Positions 1-9,648 of a stretch of DNA of 64,000 bases are shown here, in pieces. The first letter of the stretch is position 1. Each line of letters begins with the position of its first letter. The translations under genes and the position numbers were made by a program. This DNA is from Hemerocallis citrina (taxonomy: Eukaryota; Streptophyta; Magnoliopsida; Asparagales; Asphodelaceae): positions 77,195,227-77,259,226 of the forward strand of contig CM030366.1 in NCBI GenBank assembly GCA_017893485.1, given 5' to 3'. A model generated the notes under the pieces. The model ran no database searches and was not told the origin of the DNA. It worked only from the letters and a program-made list of their open reading frames with translations.

Positions 1-501
1 CCATTCTTCTTTCTGTTTCCATTTCTGGCTTCTATATTTGGTTTCCTTCCACGATGACAGTTCCCTAAAAATACACTTGATATGAGCCCTATCTTATTTT
101 TCTTATTTTTCTTATATTTGGTTTCCGTCCACGATGACAGTTTCATGGATTGTCTGAACAATCCATGAAAGACATGCTTAGATACTGAATTTTCATTTGT
201 TTTACTGTTTTAGGTAGTGGATATTCCCAATCAAAGGAGAATATAGAGTTTTCAAGTTAGATACTGAATTTTCATTTGTTTTGTTATTTTAGATATATTT
301 AAAAAACAAAATTAAGTATCGGATTTTTAGCATTGCAATGTAATTATTTTACCTCTCTATATATCATCAACAATTCCATTTGCAATTGGCACTTTGATCT
401 TATAATTTAAGATACAGTTAGATTTTTTTGCAAGTTCAAAAAATATGTATATTCTGTATTATGGTCTACTGTTGAATTAAACTATTGTTTTTTTTTCACA
501 G

Positions 502-543
502 AGCGGTCGCCCAGATGAAGAAAATTCTGATGATCAGAATTGA
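502..543 (+). CDS. Possible last exon of the CACTA transposase gene (partial)
   Basis: A pyrimidine-rich tract followed by CACAG at 497-501 looks like a 3' splice site. It is followed by a short open stretch coding SGRPDEENSDDQN and then TGA at 541-543. An acidic C-terminal tail 1 kb before the CACTA end is where the last transposase exon would be expected. Only 13 codons are visible and no catalytic motif lies in the window, so this is an inference from position and splice-site appearance. It could equally be a chance open stretch. Confidence 0.3.
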   Translation, partial: SGRPDEENSDDQN

Positions 544-968
544 AGCTCCTCGAGGGGTATGAATCCGTGGTCCTCCTTGCTATTCTTGTGTCCTTGCTGT
601 ATGATTGTTCTTATGTCCTCCTTGCTGTTATGTCAGACTATTTTTTTTTATGAGAGTTATGTCAGACTCTTAATTTGGGATATTTGTCAGACCTGAGATA
701 TTTGGGATGTTCGTCGGTATATTAATTTGTTAATTATGACTGTTAATTTTGCGGTGAATTTGGTTGTGATTATGACACTGTTAATTAGTTTGTTGAGATA
801 TTTGGGATATGACACGTGTTAACCTTTATTATTCTTGTGTTTGGTTGTGATTTGCGCATTAATATGCAACAAAATTGGTTGAATCAGTTGTGAATTAGTT
901 TACAGATTTTGTAAAAGAAACTGTGAATTGAAATCGAACGGAAAACCGGAGAAAGGAATACAAACGGG

Positions 969-1545
969 CATAGCTAGACCCGCGTTTTATAAAACGCCGG
1001 TCTATCTATTGAATTAGTTGCAGTGTGCGATATACCAGCGTTCACACAAATGCCGGTGTATGCCGCTAGACGCCGGTGTATGCCGTCAGCTGTAACGGTA
1101 AAAAGAAACACCGGCGTTTTATAAAACGCCGGTGTAGTTGGGTTCAACGGCATTTTTGATCACACCGGTGCTTGTAAATAGGGAAAACCGTACACTCATA
1201 AACGCACATACACCGGCGGTCACAGACCGCCGGTATACGTTCACTCTACACCGGCGTTTCTATAAACGCCGGTGAATTGATGAACACCGGCGGTTTATAC
1301 CCGCCGGTGAATGTATATTGGGGGTAAAAGAATGGCACTCAGAGGCCCCCATACACCGGCATTTTCTGGCCGCCGGTGTAGGTATCATATTTACCGGCAT
1401 CCACTAAAACCACCGGTGTAGACCTCTTCCTTTCCGCGACGCTCGCTTCGGCGGCATTTGGACCGGCGCTATTATAAACGCCGGTGAAAGTTTCACCGGC
1501 GTAAAAAAATGCCGGTAAAGACATAAAAAATGCCGGGAAATCGAG
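969..1545. repeat. CACTA subterminal palindromes (ACCGGCG / CGCCGGT)
   Basis: About a dozen copies of ACCGGCG or its complement CGCCGGT form short inverted repeats, most with an AT-rich loop. The best is a perfect 28-bp palindrome at 1108-1135; others lie at 981-1000, 1211-1232, 1250-1274, 1285-1309, 1353-1379, 1462-1484 and 1494-1515. The density rises toward the terminus, as expected for subterminal protein-binding repeats. Confidence 0.75.
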
Positions 1546-1559
1546 TTTCTTTTGTAGTG

Positions 1560-1765
1560 CCGCTTTAGCTACTTGCGAACGAGCGAGTACAAAGTAGCAC
1601 ACCATTGGAAATTGCTCCTACAACTGTTGAAACTCTCTTAACGACAAGTTCGGTGTCAAACACTTGGTTTGATAACGCTTTAGCTACTTGTGAACGAGCG
1701 AGTATAAAGTAGCTCACCATTCAAAATTGCTCCTACAACTGTTGAAACTCTCTTGCGAACATTAG
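1560..1765. repeat. E3 array 1: two units of a 115-bp satellite
   Basis: Units begin with GCTTTAGCTACTTG at 1562 and 1677 (period 115 bp). On the minus strand they resemble the 113-bp units at 59.8-60.9 kb: both carry a CGAGC/GCTCG core, an AGTAG-type block and an ATTGCTCC / GGAGCAAT block. This array lies between pol and antisense ORF Y, the same place as in E1 and E2. The rest was probably displaced by the CACTA element. Confidence 0.8.
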
Positions 1766-1941
1766 CAAAACACAAATTCTCAAAAGAAGCTCGTTACCAG
1801 ATTGAAAGATGCGATATATTATTCCATCAAAATTTGAGATACAAGTCTAATTCTAGACCAAAAACTCATACAAGACAGGCTACAAGATTACATTTCACTC
1901 TAACTCCTACTAGGGAGTGGGACGCTCCTATTAAGCGATAC

Positions 1942-2432
1942 TCAGGAATGGCGAGCGCCGTGTTGCTCTCGCCTCGCTTCCACAGAAGTCTCTAAGCCAG
2001 TGAGCCGAGTCACGTCACCAGAACCCAAGAGTCTCACCGTCGCCCCAACAGATGCCCCACTCGAAGAGCCGGCCACTCTACTTTGCGCATCCCCAGGATT
2101 CTGCAAAAGGGGAGGCGAACGAAGTGCTAACTCGTGGAACGATCTTCCTTGCGCATACTCACCCCGAGGGCACGAAGTGCTTCTAACGTTGCTCCCCTCA
2201 GAGAGCCGTCGCAGACGAAGATTCTCTGCCTCTAGCTCGACGACCCGCTCTTTGAGTGAGTCATCCATTACTCTGATCTTTAAGCGAGGCAATCGGCCCA
2301 AACTGACCCTACGCGAAACATCGGAGATGTCCTTCGAAGATGCGCCGCCTCTAGACTCTTCTCGAGCACCACATTCTTCAATTCGTCCCTCTTGGATCTC
2401 GCCTCAAATAGAGAGTAACGAAGGAACTTGAG
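1942..2432 (-). pseudogene. E3 ORF Y, C-terminal part (coiled-coil antisense protein)
   Basis: The minus frame ends at 1942 and carries the motif NVRSTSC, then about 20 residues later a stretch with DAQS and SSSGASVGAT. The same motifs in the same order occur in ORF Y of E1 (59370-59525), so this is the C-terminal third of the same protein. A preceding segment (MDDSLKERVVELEAENLRL) is heptad-rich and should form a coiled coil. The reading frame upstream of about 2300 is disturbed relative to E1. The gene is cut at 2432 by a solo LTR and resumes at 4951. The spacer 1766-1941 holds only AT-rich sequence. Function unknown; a structural or nucleic-acid-bridging role would be guesswork. Confidence 0.7.
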
Positions 2433-4950
2433 TGTAACTCCTGTTTTCCTTTTTCTGTATTTTGGGTGTATTTTCTTTTTCCGTGTATTTATTCATATTA
2501 TATTTCTCCTCTCTTTTGAACCGTGTATTTGTTCTTCATTATCCATATATTCATCAATTTTGACTTGTCGCTTTTTATTTGATCTCTTTGATTCAATTGT
2601 CTCCTATGGTTCGTCTCTGATTGATTGAGCTACTATTTTGATCCTCTTTTTTTTTTGGTTCATGTCCTATTCTATTTATTTATTTTGTTCCTATTTTATA
2701 TTTTTGTTGGACCTATTATACCCTAAATAAAACCCTATAACCCATTTGATACTTAATATCACCCCAAACCCAATACCTGTTTGCTACCCCCAACCTATCG
2801 GCTCCCCAAAACCCTAACTAACCTATATATATATATACCCAATGTCCTCAACCCTATTCATCAAACCCTAGCCGCCTAACCCCATCTCTCTTGACCTCCT
2901 TCCTCCCACCTCCTGCACCCTCGCGACCAAGCAGCTCCCGACCCCGCCACGACAGCAGCCCCGACCAACCTCCCTACCTCCCTGCGTCGACCACAGCAAC
3001 AGCCCCACAGTGCCCCGACCCTCCTAGCCCTGACGTTGTGCTCCCCGATGAAGATGTGCAGAAGCAACAGCCTGGGCGACTATAGCACCGTCTGCCCTGT
3101 GCTGTTCCCTCTCGAAGCCAACAGCCGACGCACCACCGGTTCCCCCTGGCCGCCATCGTCTTGCCGCTTCGTCCGCTTGTCGTCGCCTTCCCTCAACGCA
3201 GTGCACACCTTCCGCTGCCCTATCTTGTATACGTGTGTTGGTTCTCGAGTTGTGCATTCGTAGTTCGTTGTGTTCGTGGTTCGTGAGTCGTTGTTCGTTG
3301 AGTTCGTGCCCCGGGAATCCGTTCCCTTTATTCTTGTTCTTGCTTCGTTCTCGTCGTCGACTATAAGGCAAGTAACTTGTATTCTTTTTGTTGTATAATA
3401 AAAGTACTAAATACCACCTCTAATGTAGTTGCTTCAAAATCTATTCCTATGAAATCCCTTGTTGATCTTGTCTCTAGTTGTTGATCCATCCATAGTTGTC
3501 TCTTCACACACACGAAGTGAAACAACTTAGATATAATAGATTCTTGATGTATGCATGCATGTTGTTCATGATCCATGATGTGTTGTATGATTTTGTATGC
3601 TTGATGTGTTAGTCGTAGTATAACTTGTTATAGACTTGTTAAATACCCCATACAATGTTGCTTGGACATCTAGTAGACTATATTTCTCATTTTGTTATGA
3701 TTTGGAGGTGTTTCACATAAACTGGTTGATTTTATGTATAAAGAGAATTTCTGTTTTTGTTGTGACCCAGTTTTGTTCAGTATTTTAGACCATATTAAGG
3801 TCAATATATGAAAATTATTTATGAATATGAATTATAGAGAATTTTGTCTACTTTCCAGAATTTCAGACAGATCTCAGTTTTGATTTGTGATAAGTCTGGG
3901 TTTTAAGAGAAAGATCTAATAGTGGAAAATACAGAAACGTGTACTCGGAAGGGGATCTATAGATCCTACGTGATTACTTGATACTTGATACTTGGAGCTT
4001 GACAAGTGATTACTTGACACTTGCACACTTGACACGTGATACTTGGTATTTGGAGCTTGATACTTATTACTTGGTGCTTGATACTTGATTACTTGATACT
4101 TGTTTCTGAGTATACTGCCCTCCATGATCCACTATGAAATCTAAAACGAAATTGTTTGAATGTAGCAACCATGTGGTAAAAACCTGGGACGCATGAAGTG
4201 TTACCTAGATAGGACTAGACACAAGACTTGAAAACATCATGATCACTTGACACTTGCTACTTGTACATGATACTTGATACTTGACACTTGTTACTCGTTT
4301 ACTTGTTTACTTGACACTTGTTACATGCCACTGGCACTCGTTCACCTTGCCATACTTGTTGTTTTTGTTCTTGATTTAGAGTTAGTCCTCTATTTTGTTG
4401 TTACATCTTTCAATGCTATTCTTGCTTCCGTTGTTACTCTGTTCTTGTCTATTTATCTTTCCTGTACTTGTGCCTACACGACAAATAGTCCGTAACTTGC
4501 AAGGACGGGAGTTTTGTTTGTCCTTTCTTTTTCCTGCAATTTGTTAAATTGCAGATTATGGTGATCAGCTGTCCGATGGAGTAGGTGATCTGAGATTCTA
4601 GTTGGCTGGAGATTTTGCTATATCTATTTATTTTTTGTTGCTTATCTTGAATAATTATAATTTGTTTTATGGATATTTGTATTGGGCTTTTTGTCCTAGA
4701 CTTGTGTTTTGTTCCAGACATGATTATTTGAAAGTCAGTATTCTTGTTTCTTGTTTCTTGTTTCAAGTAATCTTGTTGACTATATTGATTCAGTTATGCA
4801 TGCGTGGTTGACTATTTCTCTTGTATATCTCTAGTTTATAATTGTGTTTGTTGTAAAGATCCTGACAGCTTATGGATGATGAAAATTATTCACTGGACTT
4901 AGTCACGTATCCGTATTCCGTATCTCCTTTTTGGGAAGCGGGGCGTGACA
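2433..4950 (+). mobile_element. Solo LTR of the G family (2518 bp) inserted in E3 ORF Y
   Basis: It starts TGTAACTCCTG at 2433 and ends GGGGCGTGACA at 4950, with a perfect 5-bp target duplication TTGAG at 2428-2432 and 4951-4955. The reverse complement of its end matches the start of both G LTRs (14225 and 19564), and its start matches the complement of the G LTR end at 17159. No internal region is present, so it is a recombination product. It contains an AAACCCTAG-type leader near 2865 and a GC-rich stretch at 2880-3200. At 3975-4110 and 4245-4330 it has runs of short repeats built on ACTTGATACTTG, like those in the G LTRs. Open frames inside it are not conserved between copies. Confidence 0.9.
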
Positions 4951-5177
4951 TTGAGTCTCAAACCTTGGCTGACGGCCATCGAGGGGCAGGACTCCACGCC
5001 TTCAGGTGGCACTTCGAGAATCCTCTCCTCGAGGCGTCTCCTCTCAATTTCTCGACGAGCCAAGGTCAGCTTCAGATGACCCAACTCCCGCTCGGCTCTA
5101 TAAAGCATCTCTCGAGACCGAGCTAGCCCCAACTTGGCGACGCCTAGATTAGACCGGAGATGGGACACCTCGCCGAT
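4951..5177 (-). pseudogene. E3 ORF Y, N-terminal part
   Basis: Reading on the minus strand, a TTTCACAG acceptor ends at 5178 and the exon opens with IGEVSHLR, matching the start of the E1 exon (ITEVSCLR just after the acceptor at 58802). The following 60 residues are rich in Leu, Arg and Glu and look like a coiled coil. There is no ATG near the exon start, so it must be spliced to an upstream exon or be part of an alternative transcript. It breaks at 4956, where the solo LTR and its TTGAG duplication begin. Confidence 0.7.
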
Positions 5178-5336
5178 CTGTGAAAGTCGACCAAAAAAGG
5201 GTGTAAATTTCTAAGTTCGAAGAGCCAAAAAAATAATACTACGTCTAAATGAAGCTACTATGAGACGGTTCGAAAGAAAAACAAACCCACAAAAGTTTCG
5301 AGACTTCACAATACTTGTCCACAAAACAGTACAAGA

Positions 5337-5358
5337 GGCGGTGGCCAATCCGCAATTA
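5337..5358 (-). promoter_or_regulatory. Conserved motif downstream of ORF X (E3 copy)
   Basis: On the minus strand this reads TTGCGGATTGGCCACCGCC. Near-identical motifs lie just after the ORF X stop in E1 (58641-58657) and E2 (43925-43941) although the surrounding intergenic bases are not conserved. It may belong to the 3' processing region of ORF X. This is inferred from conservation and position only. Confidence 0.5.
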
Positions 5359-5413
5359 GGCTACGGTACATAACGTCCGGAATAAAAGAAAATAATATAG
5401 AAGTGCAACAAGC

Positions 5414-6018
5414 TTAAGGGCGAACCTCTTTCGAGCAATCTTTGGTAGCCGAGGGCTCCGACCACTGTGTTTTAGCGACAATGTCTAGGGGCACGACATC
5501 CGAAGCAGCCTCTACCTCTGCCTCGTTGGTCCCTACCTCGACCACTTCAACTTCTTCGTCTTCTTCGTTCTCCTCTGAGACATCGTCGAACCCAGGGACA
5601 GGATCAGGGAACAGACGCCATCCATCGCAGTCTACCACCGGGAACGTCTCCCTTACTTGGTCGATTGCGCGAGCATAGGCCTTCGCCATGTTGACGTAAA
5701 GGAACCCCTTGGCCTTCTCCATCACTTGGTCCTCTGCCTCCTTCACCGCGACGACCTTCGCGACAGTGATAGTGTCCTCCTTGTCCTTCGCCGCCAGCTC
5801 TTTCTCTCTTGGAGCAGCAGAGCATTGTCCACCTCGAGCTTTGCAACAACGGCCTCGAGGTGCTCCAACCTCGAAGCCTTCATCTCGGCTTCAAGCCTCG
5901 ATTGATCGAGGACTTTGGCGATTCGAGCCTTTTTTGACTGAGCCCTGTCAGTCTCCTACTTCAGCTCCCTCTCTTGCTCGGTCATCTTCTTTATCAGATG
6001 ACCGAAATGGAAAGTTAT
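5414..6018 (-). pseudogene. E3 ORF X exon 3 (acidic coiled-coil C-terminus)
   Basis: The exon starts after a TCTCGTAG acceptor; its first bases (ATAACTTTCCATTTCGG) align with the start of E1 exon 3 (ACCCTCTGCCATTTCAAC). The last 110 codons (5414-5746) are open and include VMEKAKGFLYVNMAKAYARA, matching E1 MEEAYGRALKH, then a Glu/Asp-rich tail with EENEEDEEVEVVEV. The stop is at 5414. The middle of the exon has frame breaks, so the copy is decayed. The acidic tail after a long coiled coil is typical of these plant transposon-encoded proteins. Confidence 0.65.
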
Positions 6019-6108
6019 CTACGAGAGAAGCAAAGCACAATTACTCGAGCTTAAAAAAGAAAACCAACTCTACAAAAGGCGGAAACTATGAGTCGATGCG
6101 AGACTAAC

Positions 6109-6553
6109 CGACACAGCGCGAGGGATCTCGAGCGCGTCGACGCTCCCCGCCTCCATTGCAGCCTTGTCCTTCGGCGTGGCAAGGTGCCGAGTAGCTTGCA
6201 TGCAGGACGACGAGTCCCCAAGGAACCCGTCGAGCTTGCGGACTTTCCAGTCCGGGAAAAATATATTCTTGTGTTCCTTGGTCAGGAACACCTTGACCTC
6301 GGCAGTCAACGGTGGGGCCTCTAAGCCCAGTGCCACTGATAAGGGGAAGGCTCCAGTCTCAGCCGAAGCCGACGTCGCTGCGAGGGTCGGCAGCCGCTGA
6401 ACATTCGTGACCTGCTTCCCTGGCTGCTCAACAGCAGCGACGAGGGCCTTCACCCTCGGCGAGGAAACCTTCGAGACCATCCTCTTCCTCTTCCTAGGGT
6501 CCTTTCCGCCCAAGAGCCCGCGCTGTGACAACATATCATCGAAGTCCATAGAT
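6109..6553 (-). pseudogene. E3 ORF X exon 2
   Basis: It is bounded by a TTTTTTGCAG acceptor and a GTGTCG/GTTAGT donor on the minus strand. It begins MDFDDMLSQRG followed by basic KRKR, a likely nuclear localisation signal, and has a conserved C-terminal block with the motifs PPLTAE, TKEHKNIFFPDWKVRKLDGFLGD and CMQATRHLATPKD. The same block occurs in E1 exon 2 (TEEHKRIFIPDWRVMKVDGFLGD). The exon is fully open and ends in phase 0, so it joins exon 3 in frame. It also would join ORF Y in frame if exon 3 were skipped. Confidence 0.75.
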
Positions 6554-6653
6554 CTGCAAAAAAAAAATCAAAGAACCGAGGTTAAGTACAAATAAAACTT
6601 GACTTAAAAAGAAAAAAGGATTGGCACCGGTCTAAAAGTAAAAAAAAGCATAC

Positions 6654-7573
6654 TGGGGTTTATAACGCTGAAACCCCCCTGAAGAGCACATCCTTAGTCA
6701 GGTCCTTCCAATCAAACTTTGGCCGATCGAGGAGCATCCGGACCATCTCGTCTTCTTCGGGGCTAAGTACCAAGCTCTCCTTCACCTGCCTCGAAACTTC
6801 TTTGACCCAAGCCATCGGGATGACCCATGGCTCTCGACTTCGGATGAGGAAATACTTAACCCTCCAATTTTTTATCAAGTCGGGGTAGCTGACGAGCTTT
6901 GCGCCATGCCTCGGAGCCAGGTAGAACCTAAAATCCGACTTCTGTTGTTGATGCACCCGGTACATAGTCTGCAGCCCGCTCAACCTCGGCTCGAGACCCG
7001 CTGCCTGGCAGTGAAGGATGGACCCATTGATTAGCCTCCACACGTTCAGCATGTGCTGAATTGGACTGATCCGAAACCATGGCAACACTTCGATGACGAA
7101 GGGATGAAGAGGGAGCCAAGCACCGGCTAAGAAGGCATCGACGGGCCAGAAGCACATGTCCATTGGCATCGGCGAGTTGGCCCTCACCCCAGGTCCAGGC
7201 AACATCAAGTTGTACTTTTTTGGGATTTGAAAACATTCCCAAATCGACATCAGATCCGCCTCGTTAAGAATCGAGTTCGTCTCGTCGACCTCTGAAGTCT
7301 CTCTGGCTGCATTCTCCTCGAAGCTTCGCCCCATACCGTACATAATTCGCTCGCCCTGATCGTTCGGAAGATCCTGAACCCTTTGAAGCCCGATTAGCGG
7401 CCCTGGCAATCTACCGAACTCTCCCATCCTCCGCTCGCTCTCAACCACAGTCTCCACTACGGTTGAAGATGACCCTACTACGGCCTTACCCTTATCGATT
7501 GGGGGAACCTGACTGGAGGTCACCTCAGGGCGAGAGTAGGGGAGGTCTCCTGCCTCGAAGGAATGCTAGACAT
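6654..7573 (-). pseudogene. E3 ORF X exon 1: putative gypsy-type transposon domain (Transposase_28-like)
   Basis: The product matches the plant family described as 'putative gypsy type transposon' (Pfam PF04195 by recognition). Landmarks are WLPLHPFVIEVLPWFRISPI, then a YLAPRHGAKL block, a REPWVIPMAWVKEV block and a C-terminal FDWKDLTKDVLFRG. From about 7523 the frame is open for 287 codons. The in-frame ATG at 7571-7573 runs into a TGA after 17 codons, a single-base frame change before VTSSQVPPIDKGKAV. The splice donor CCCCA/GTATGC at 6654 matches E2, but a one-base slip in the G run just before it puts TAA at 6660 in frame. Known members are carried by Tat elements, often antisense to gag-pol as here. 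Function unknown. Confidence 0.85.
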
Positions 7574-7745
7574 TATCTAAAAATAAACTAAGTGTCTAAA
7601 ATTACCTTGATTTGACAGCAACGGTCGGAAAAGATTGCCGGAAGTAGGAGATTCTCGCCTGAAGCTCCCGTTAGAAAGAAGAAATCGCCTGAGTAAAAAA
7701 CTAGAGAATGAGAAAATGAGAAGGGGGGTGAAGTTTTATAGAGAG
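7574..7745 (-). promoter_or_regulatory. Antisense promoter and leader of ORF X (E3)
   Basis: On the minus strand a TATAAAA box (7740-7734) lies 161 bp upstream of the ATG. It is followed by a C-rich stretch, a pyrimidine-rich TTCTCATTTTCTCATTCTC block, then CCGGCAATCTTTTCCGACCGT. E1 has TATAAGT, CACCCCC, a comparable pyrimidine block and CCGGTGATTTTTCCGACCGT in the same order. This supports a dedicated promoter for the antisense gene. No experiment supports activity. Confidence 0.55.
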
Positions 7746-7849
7746 AGGGGTAGTTGGCACATTTATCGAGGCTAAAAGGCCCCCAAGAGTGCAAAGGCCT
7801 GGCCCATTTACAGCAAAACGACAAAAAATCTGGGCAACTCAATTAATGT

Positions 7850-8610
7850 GTTGACTGGTCAACGGTCAACGGTCAATGCTGCCACGCATCGCCATCTCGA
7901 AGTCCTTCTTGACTTCGGTAACGAGTGCCGAGCGTTCTTGCCACTGACGTCAAAACGCTAGAAAATGCGTTGACTGGTCAACGGTCAATGCTGCCACGCG
8001 TTGCCCTCTCGAAGTCCTTCTCGACTTCGGCAACGAGTGCCGAGCGTTCTTGCCATCGACATCAAAATGCGAGATAATGCATTGACTGATCAACGGTCAA
8101 CGGTCAACGATGCCACACGTCGCCCTCTAGAAGTCATTCTCGACTTCGGCAATAAGTGTCGAGCGCTCTTGCCACCGACGTCCAAATGAGTGAAAATGCA
8201 TTGACTGGTCAATGGTCAACGGTCAACGTGCCACGTGTCGCTCTCCTGGACTTTGGCAACAAGCGCCGAGCACTCTTGCCACCGACATCCAAATGCATGA
8301 AAATGCGTTGACTGGTCAACGGTCAACGCACCACGTGTCGCTCTCTTGGACTTCGACAACAAACACCGAGCACTCTTGCTATCGACGTCCAAATGCATGA
8401 AATCATGTTGACTGGTCAACGGTCAACGTGCCACGTGTCGCTCTCCTAGACTTGTGCAACAAGCACCGAGCACTCTTGCCACTGACTTCCAAATGCGTGA
8501 AAAAGTGTTGACTGGTCAACGGTTAATGTGCCACGTGTCGCTCCCCTGGACTTCGGCAACGAGTGCTGAGCGCTGTTGCCACCACCCCCCAAATGGAGGA
8601 AAAGCATCTG
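7850..8610. repeat. E3 array 2: seven units of 100-119 bp
   Basis: Units start at TTGACTGGTCAACGGTCAA near 7850, 7969, 8081, 8200, 8307, 8407 and 8507. Each holds a GTTGAC...GTCAAC inverted pair, a GCCACGTGTCGC-like block and GCCGAGCACTCTTGCCACC. The array lies between the antisense promoter and the 3' LTR, the same place as the second arrays of E1 and E2, though the unit sequence differs. Confidence 0.85.
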
Positions 8611-9042
8611 CATCCCGATGCATGCCCATGATCAGAGCGCTCAGATCGCGCCACATCGTCGAGTGGCCACCGTTTGATTGCTTGAAAAATTGCACCAGCG
8701 ATATGATCAATGCTCCAGATTGCGACACGTTGATATTCCCTGATTAATTCTTTTATTTTTGTTATTAATTCGAATTAATTATTTAAAAATTGGGGAAAAT
8801 GATTACAAATTCAAAAAAAATAATTAAAATCTCTAAAAAATAGTTATAAATTCAGGAAATATAAAAAATAGTTATAAATTCAGGGAAATAAATTCGCAAA
8901 ATCATTTTGGGCACCATACAAGCTCAGAACAATGCCGTTACACCTCGAGAAAGATCCAAATTCCCTCAAGAACTCCGATAAGATCATGTACACTATTAGA
9001 ATAGTAAAACTACTTCTTAAAGGCTGTTGAACTAAGTTTTTG
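8611..9042. other. E3 non-coding spacer between array 2 and PPT
   Basis: This stretch is AT-rich, with repeated TAAAAAATAGTTATAAATTCAGG-like phrases at 8830-8890. No gene is visible. At 9011-9016 the sequence TACTTC can pair, with two G-T wobbles, with GGAGTG at 9043-9048 inside the polypurine tract, like the stem-loops in E1 and E2. Confidence 0.5.
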
Positions 9043-9058
9043 GGAGTGGGGGGGCTCG
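9043..9058 (+). promoter_or_regulatory. E3 polypurine tract
   Basis: The tract GGAGTGGGGGGGCTCG stands directly before the LTR start TGATATGG. It matches the tracts of E2 (AGGAGTGGGGGCTCC) and E1 (complement at 54028-54045). It would prime plus-strand DNA synthesis. Confidence 0.85.
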
Positions 9059-9648
9059 TGATATGGCTAAAAATGGGACTAAATCGGGACCATTCAAATT
9101 GGGTGCGAATCTTAAAGCTCTCAAGGGTAAAACGGTAATTTCACCTACAAACGGGTCCGAAATGGGAACTGGGCTTTTCTTCAATGCCCAATAACCCAAA
9201 AACGGATCTGTCTTATTGGGTATGGGTAGCAACCCGTTGCAAACCAATTCAGATGTTTAAAGAGTAATTCAAATTTGTGATTATCTCTAAGAGGCAGTTT
9301 TAACCAACTCTCTTATCGCGAAACGAGTTATTATCTACATCTTATCCAAAAACACCGGGACATAGGCATAATCATTATCTCTAAACTGTCTCAAAAGGTG
9401 ACTATAAATACCCATCTCCCCCACCATAACAAGGTAATCAATCTTTTTCCACATAAAGCGCTTTCATAATCTTCCTGATTACTGACTTGAGCGTCGGAGG
9501 TTTCGTCGCCCAGATTTATCCCCTTGTATCGAACTTTTTGCAGGTTCACCACAATGGCGAGAAACCAGTCAAATGCCGGTGAAAGTCAACAGGTTTTCTT
9601 ATTTGTTTCCTCGAAGAATCCACAAATTCACCAAAATCAGCAGCAACA
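9059..9648 (+). repeat. E3 3' LTR (590 bp)
   Basis: It starts TGATATGGCTAAAAATGGG and ends ATCAGCAGCAACA. The start mirrors the E1 LTR (TGATGTGGCTAAAAATGGG on the minus strand). It has a TATAAATA box at 9403-9410 followed by AAGGTAATCAATCTTT, the same pair found in the E1 and E2 LTRs, and then ACTTGAGCGTCGGAGG. The pair probably marks the RNA start. Confidence 0.9.

Larger units (their letters stand above)
1..1559 (+). mobile_element. CACTA (En/Spm-like) DNA transposon, 3' part
   Basis: The left end is outside the window. Read on the minus strand from base 1559 the sequence begins CACTACAAAAGAAACTC, the usual end of plant CACTA transposons. Inward of it lies a field of GC-rich palindromes of the subterminal kind that, in this superfamily, bind the element-encoded TnpA-like protein. 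Bases 1560-1562 (ccg) would be one copy of the 3-bp target duplication; the partner is off the window. Right after that the sequence becomes the 115-bp satellite of Tat element E3, so the transposon was inserted into that array. Bases 1-500 are AT-rich with two short direct duplications (32-62 with 114-144, and 177-213 with 256-293) and look like intron or untranslated sequence. Superfamily call is from the terminus and subterminal repeats only. Confidence 0.75.
1560..9648 (+). mobile_element. Tat-lineage Ty3/gypsy element E3, 3' part (array 1, antisense module, array 2, 3' LTR)
   Basis: The order matches complete element E2: a satellite array (1560-1765), antisense ORF Y and ORF X (1942-7573), a second array (7850-8610), a polypurine tract (9043-9058) and an LTR starting TGATATGGC at 9059 and ending CAGCAACA at 9648. 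gag-pol and the 5' LTR lie left of the window, beyond the CACTA insertion. After 9648 comes sequence that aligns with the 3' LTR of element F from about 25343, so E3 was inserted into the 5' LTR of F. A solo LTR (2433-4950) splits ORF Y. Confidence 0.85.

Noticed and set aside
3970..4340. CTTGATACTTG-type direct repeats as a possible satellite or CRISPR-like array
   Set aside because: Short irregular 10-20 bp repeats shared with both G LTRs (14810-15060, 20140-20400); they are part of the LTR.
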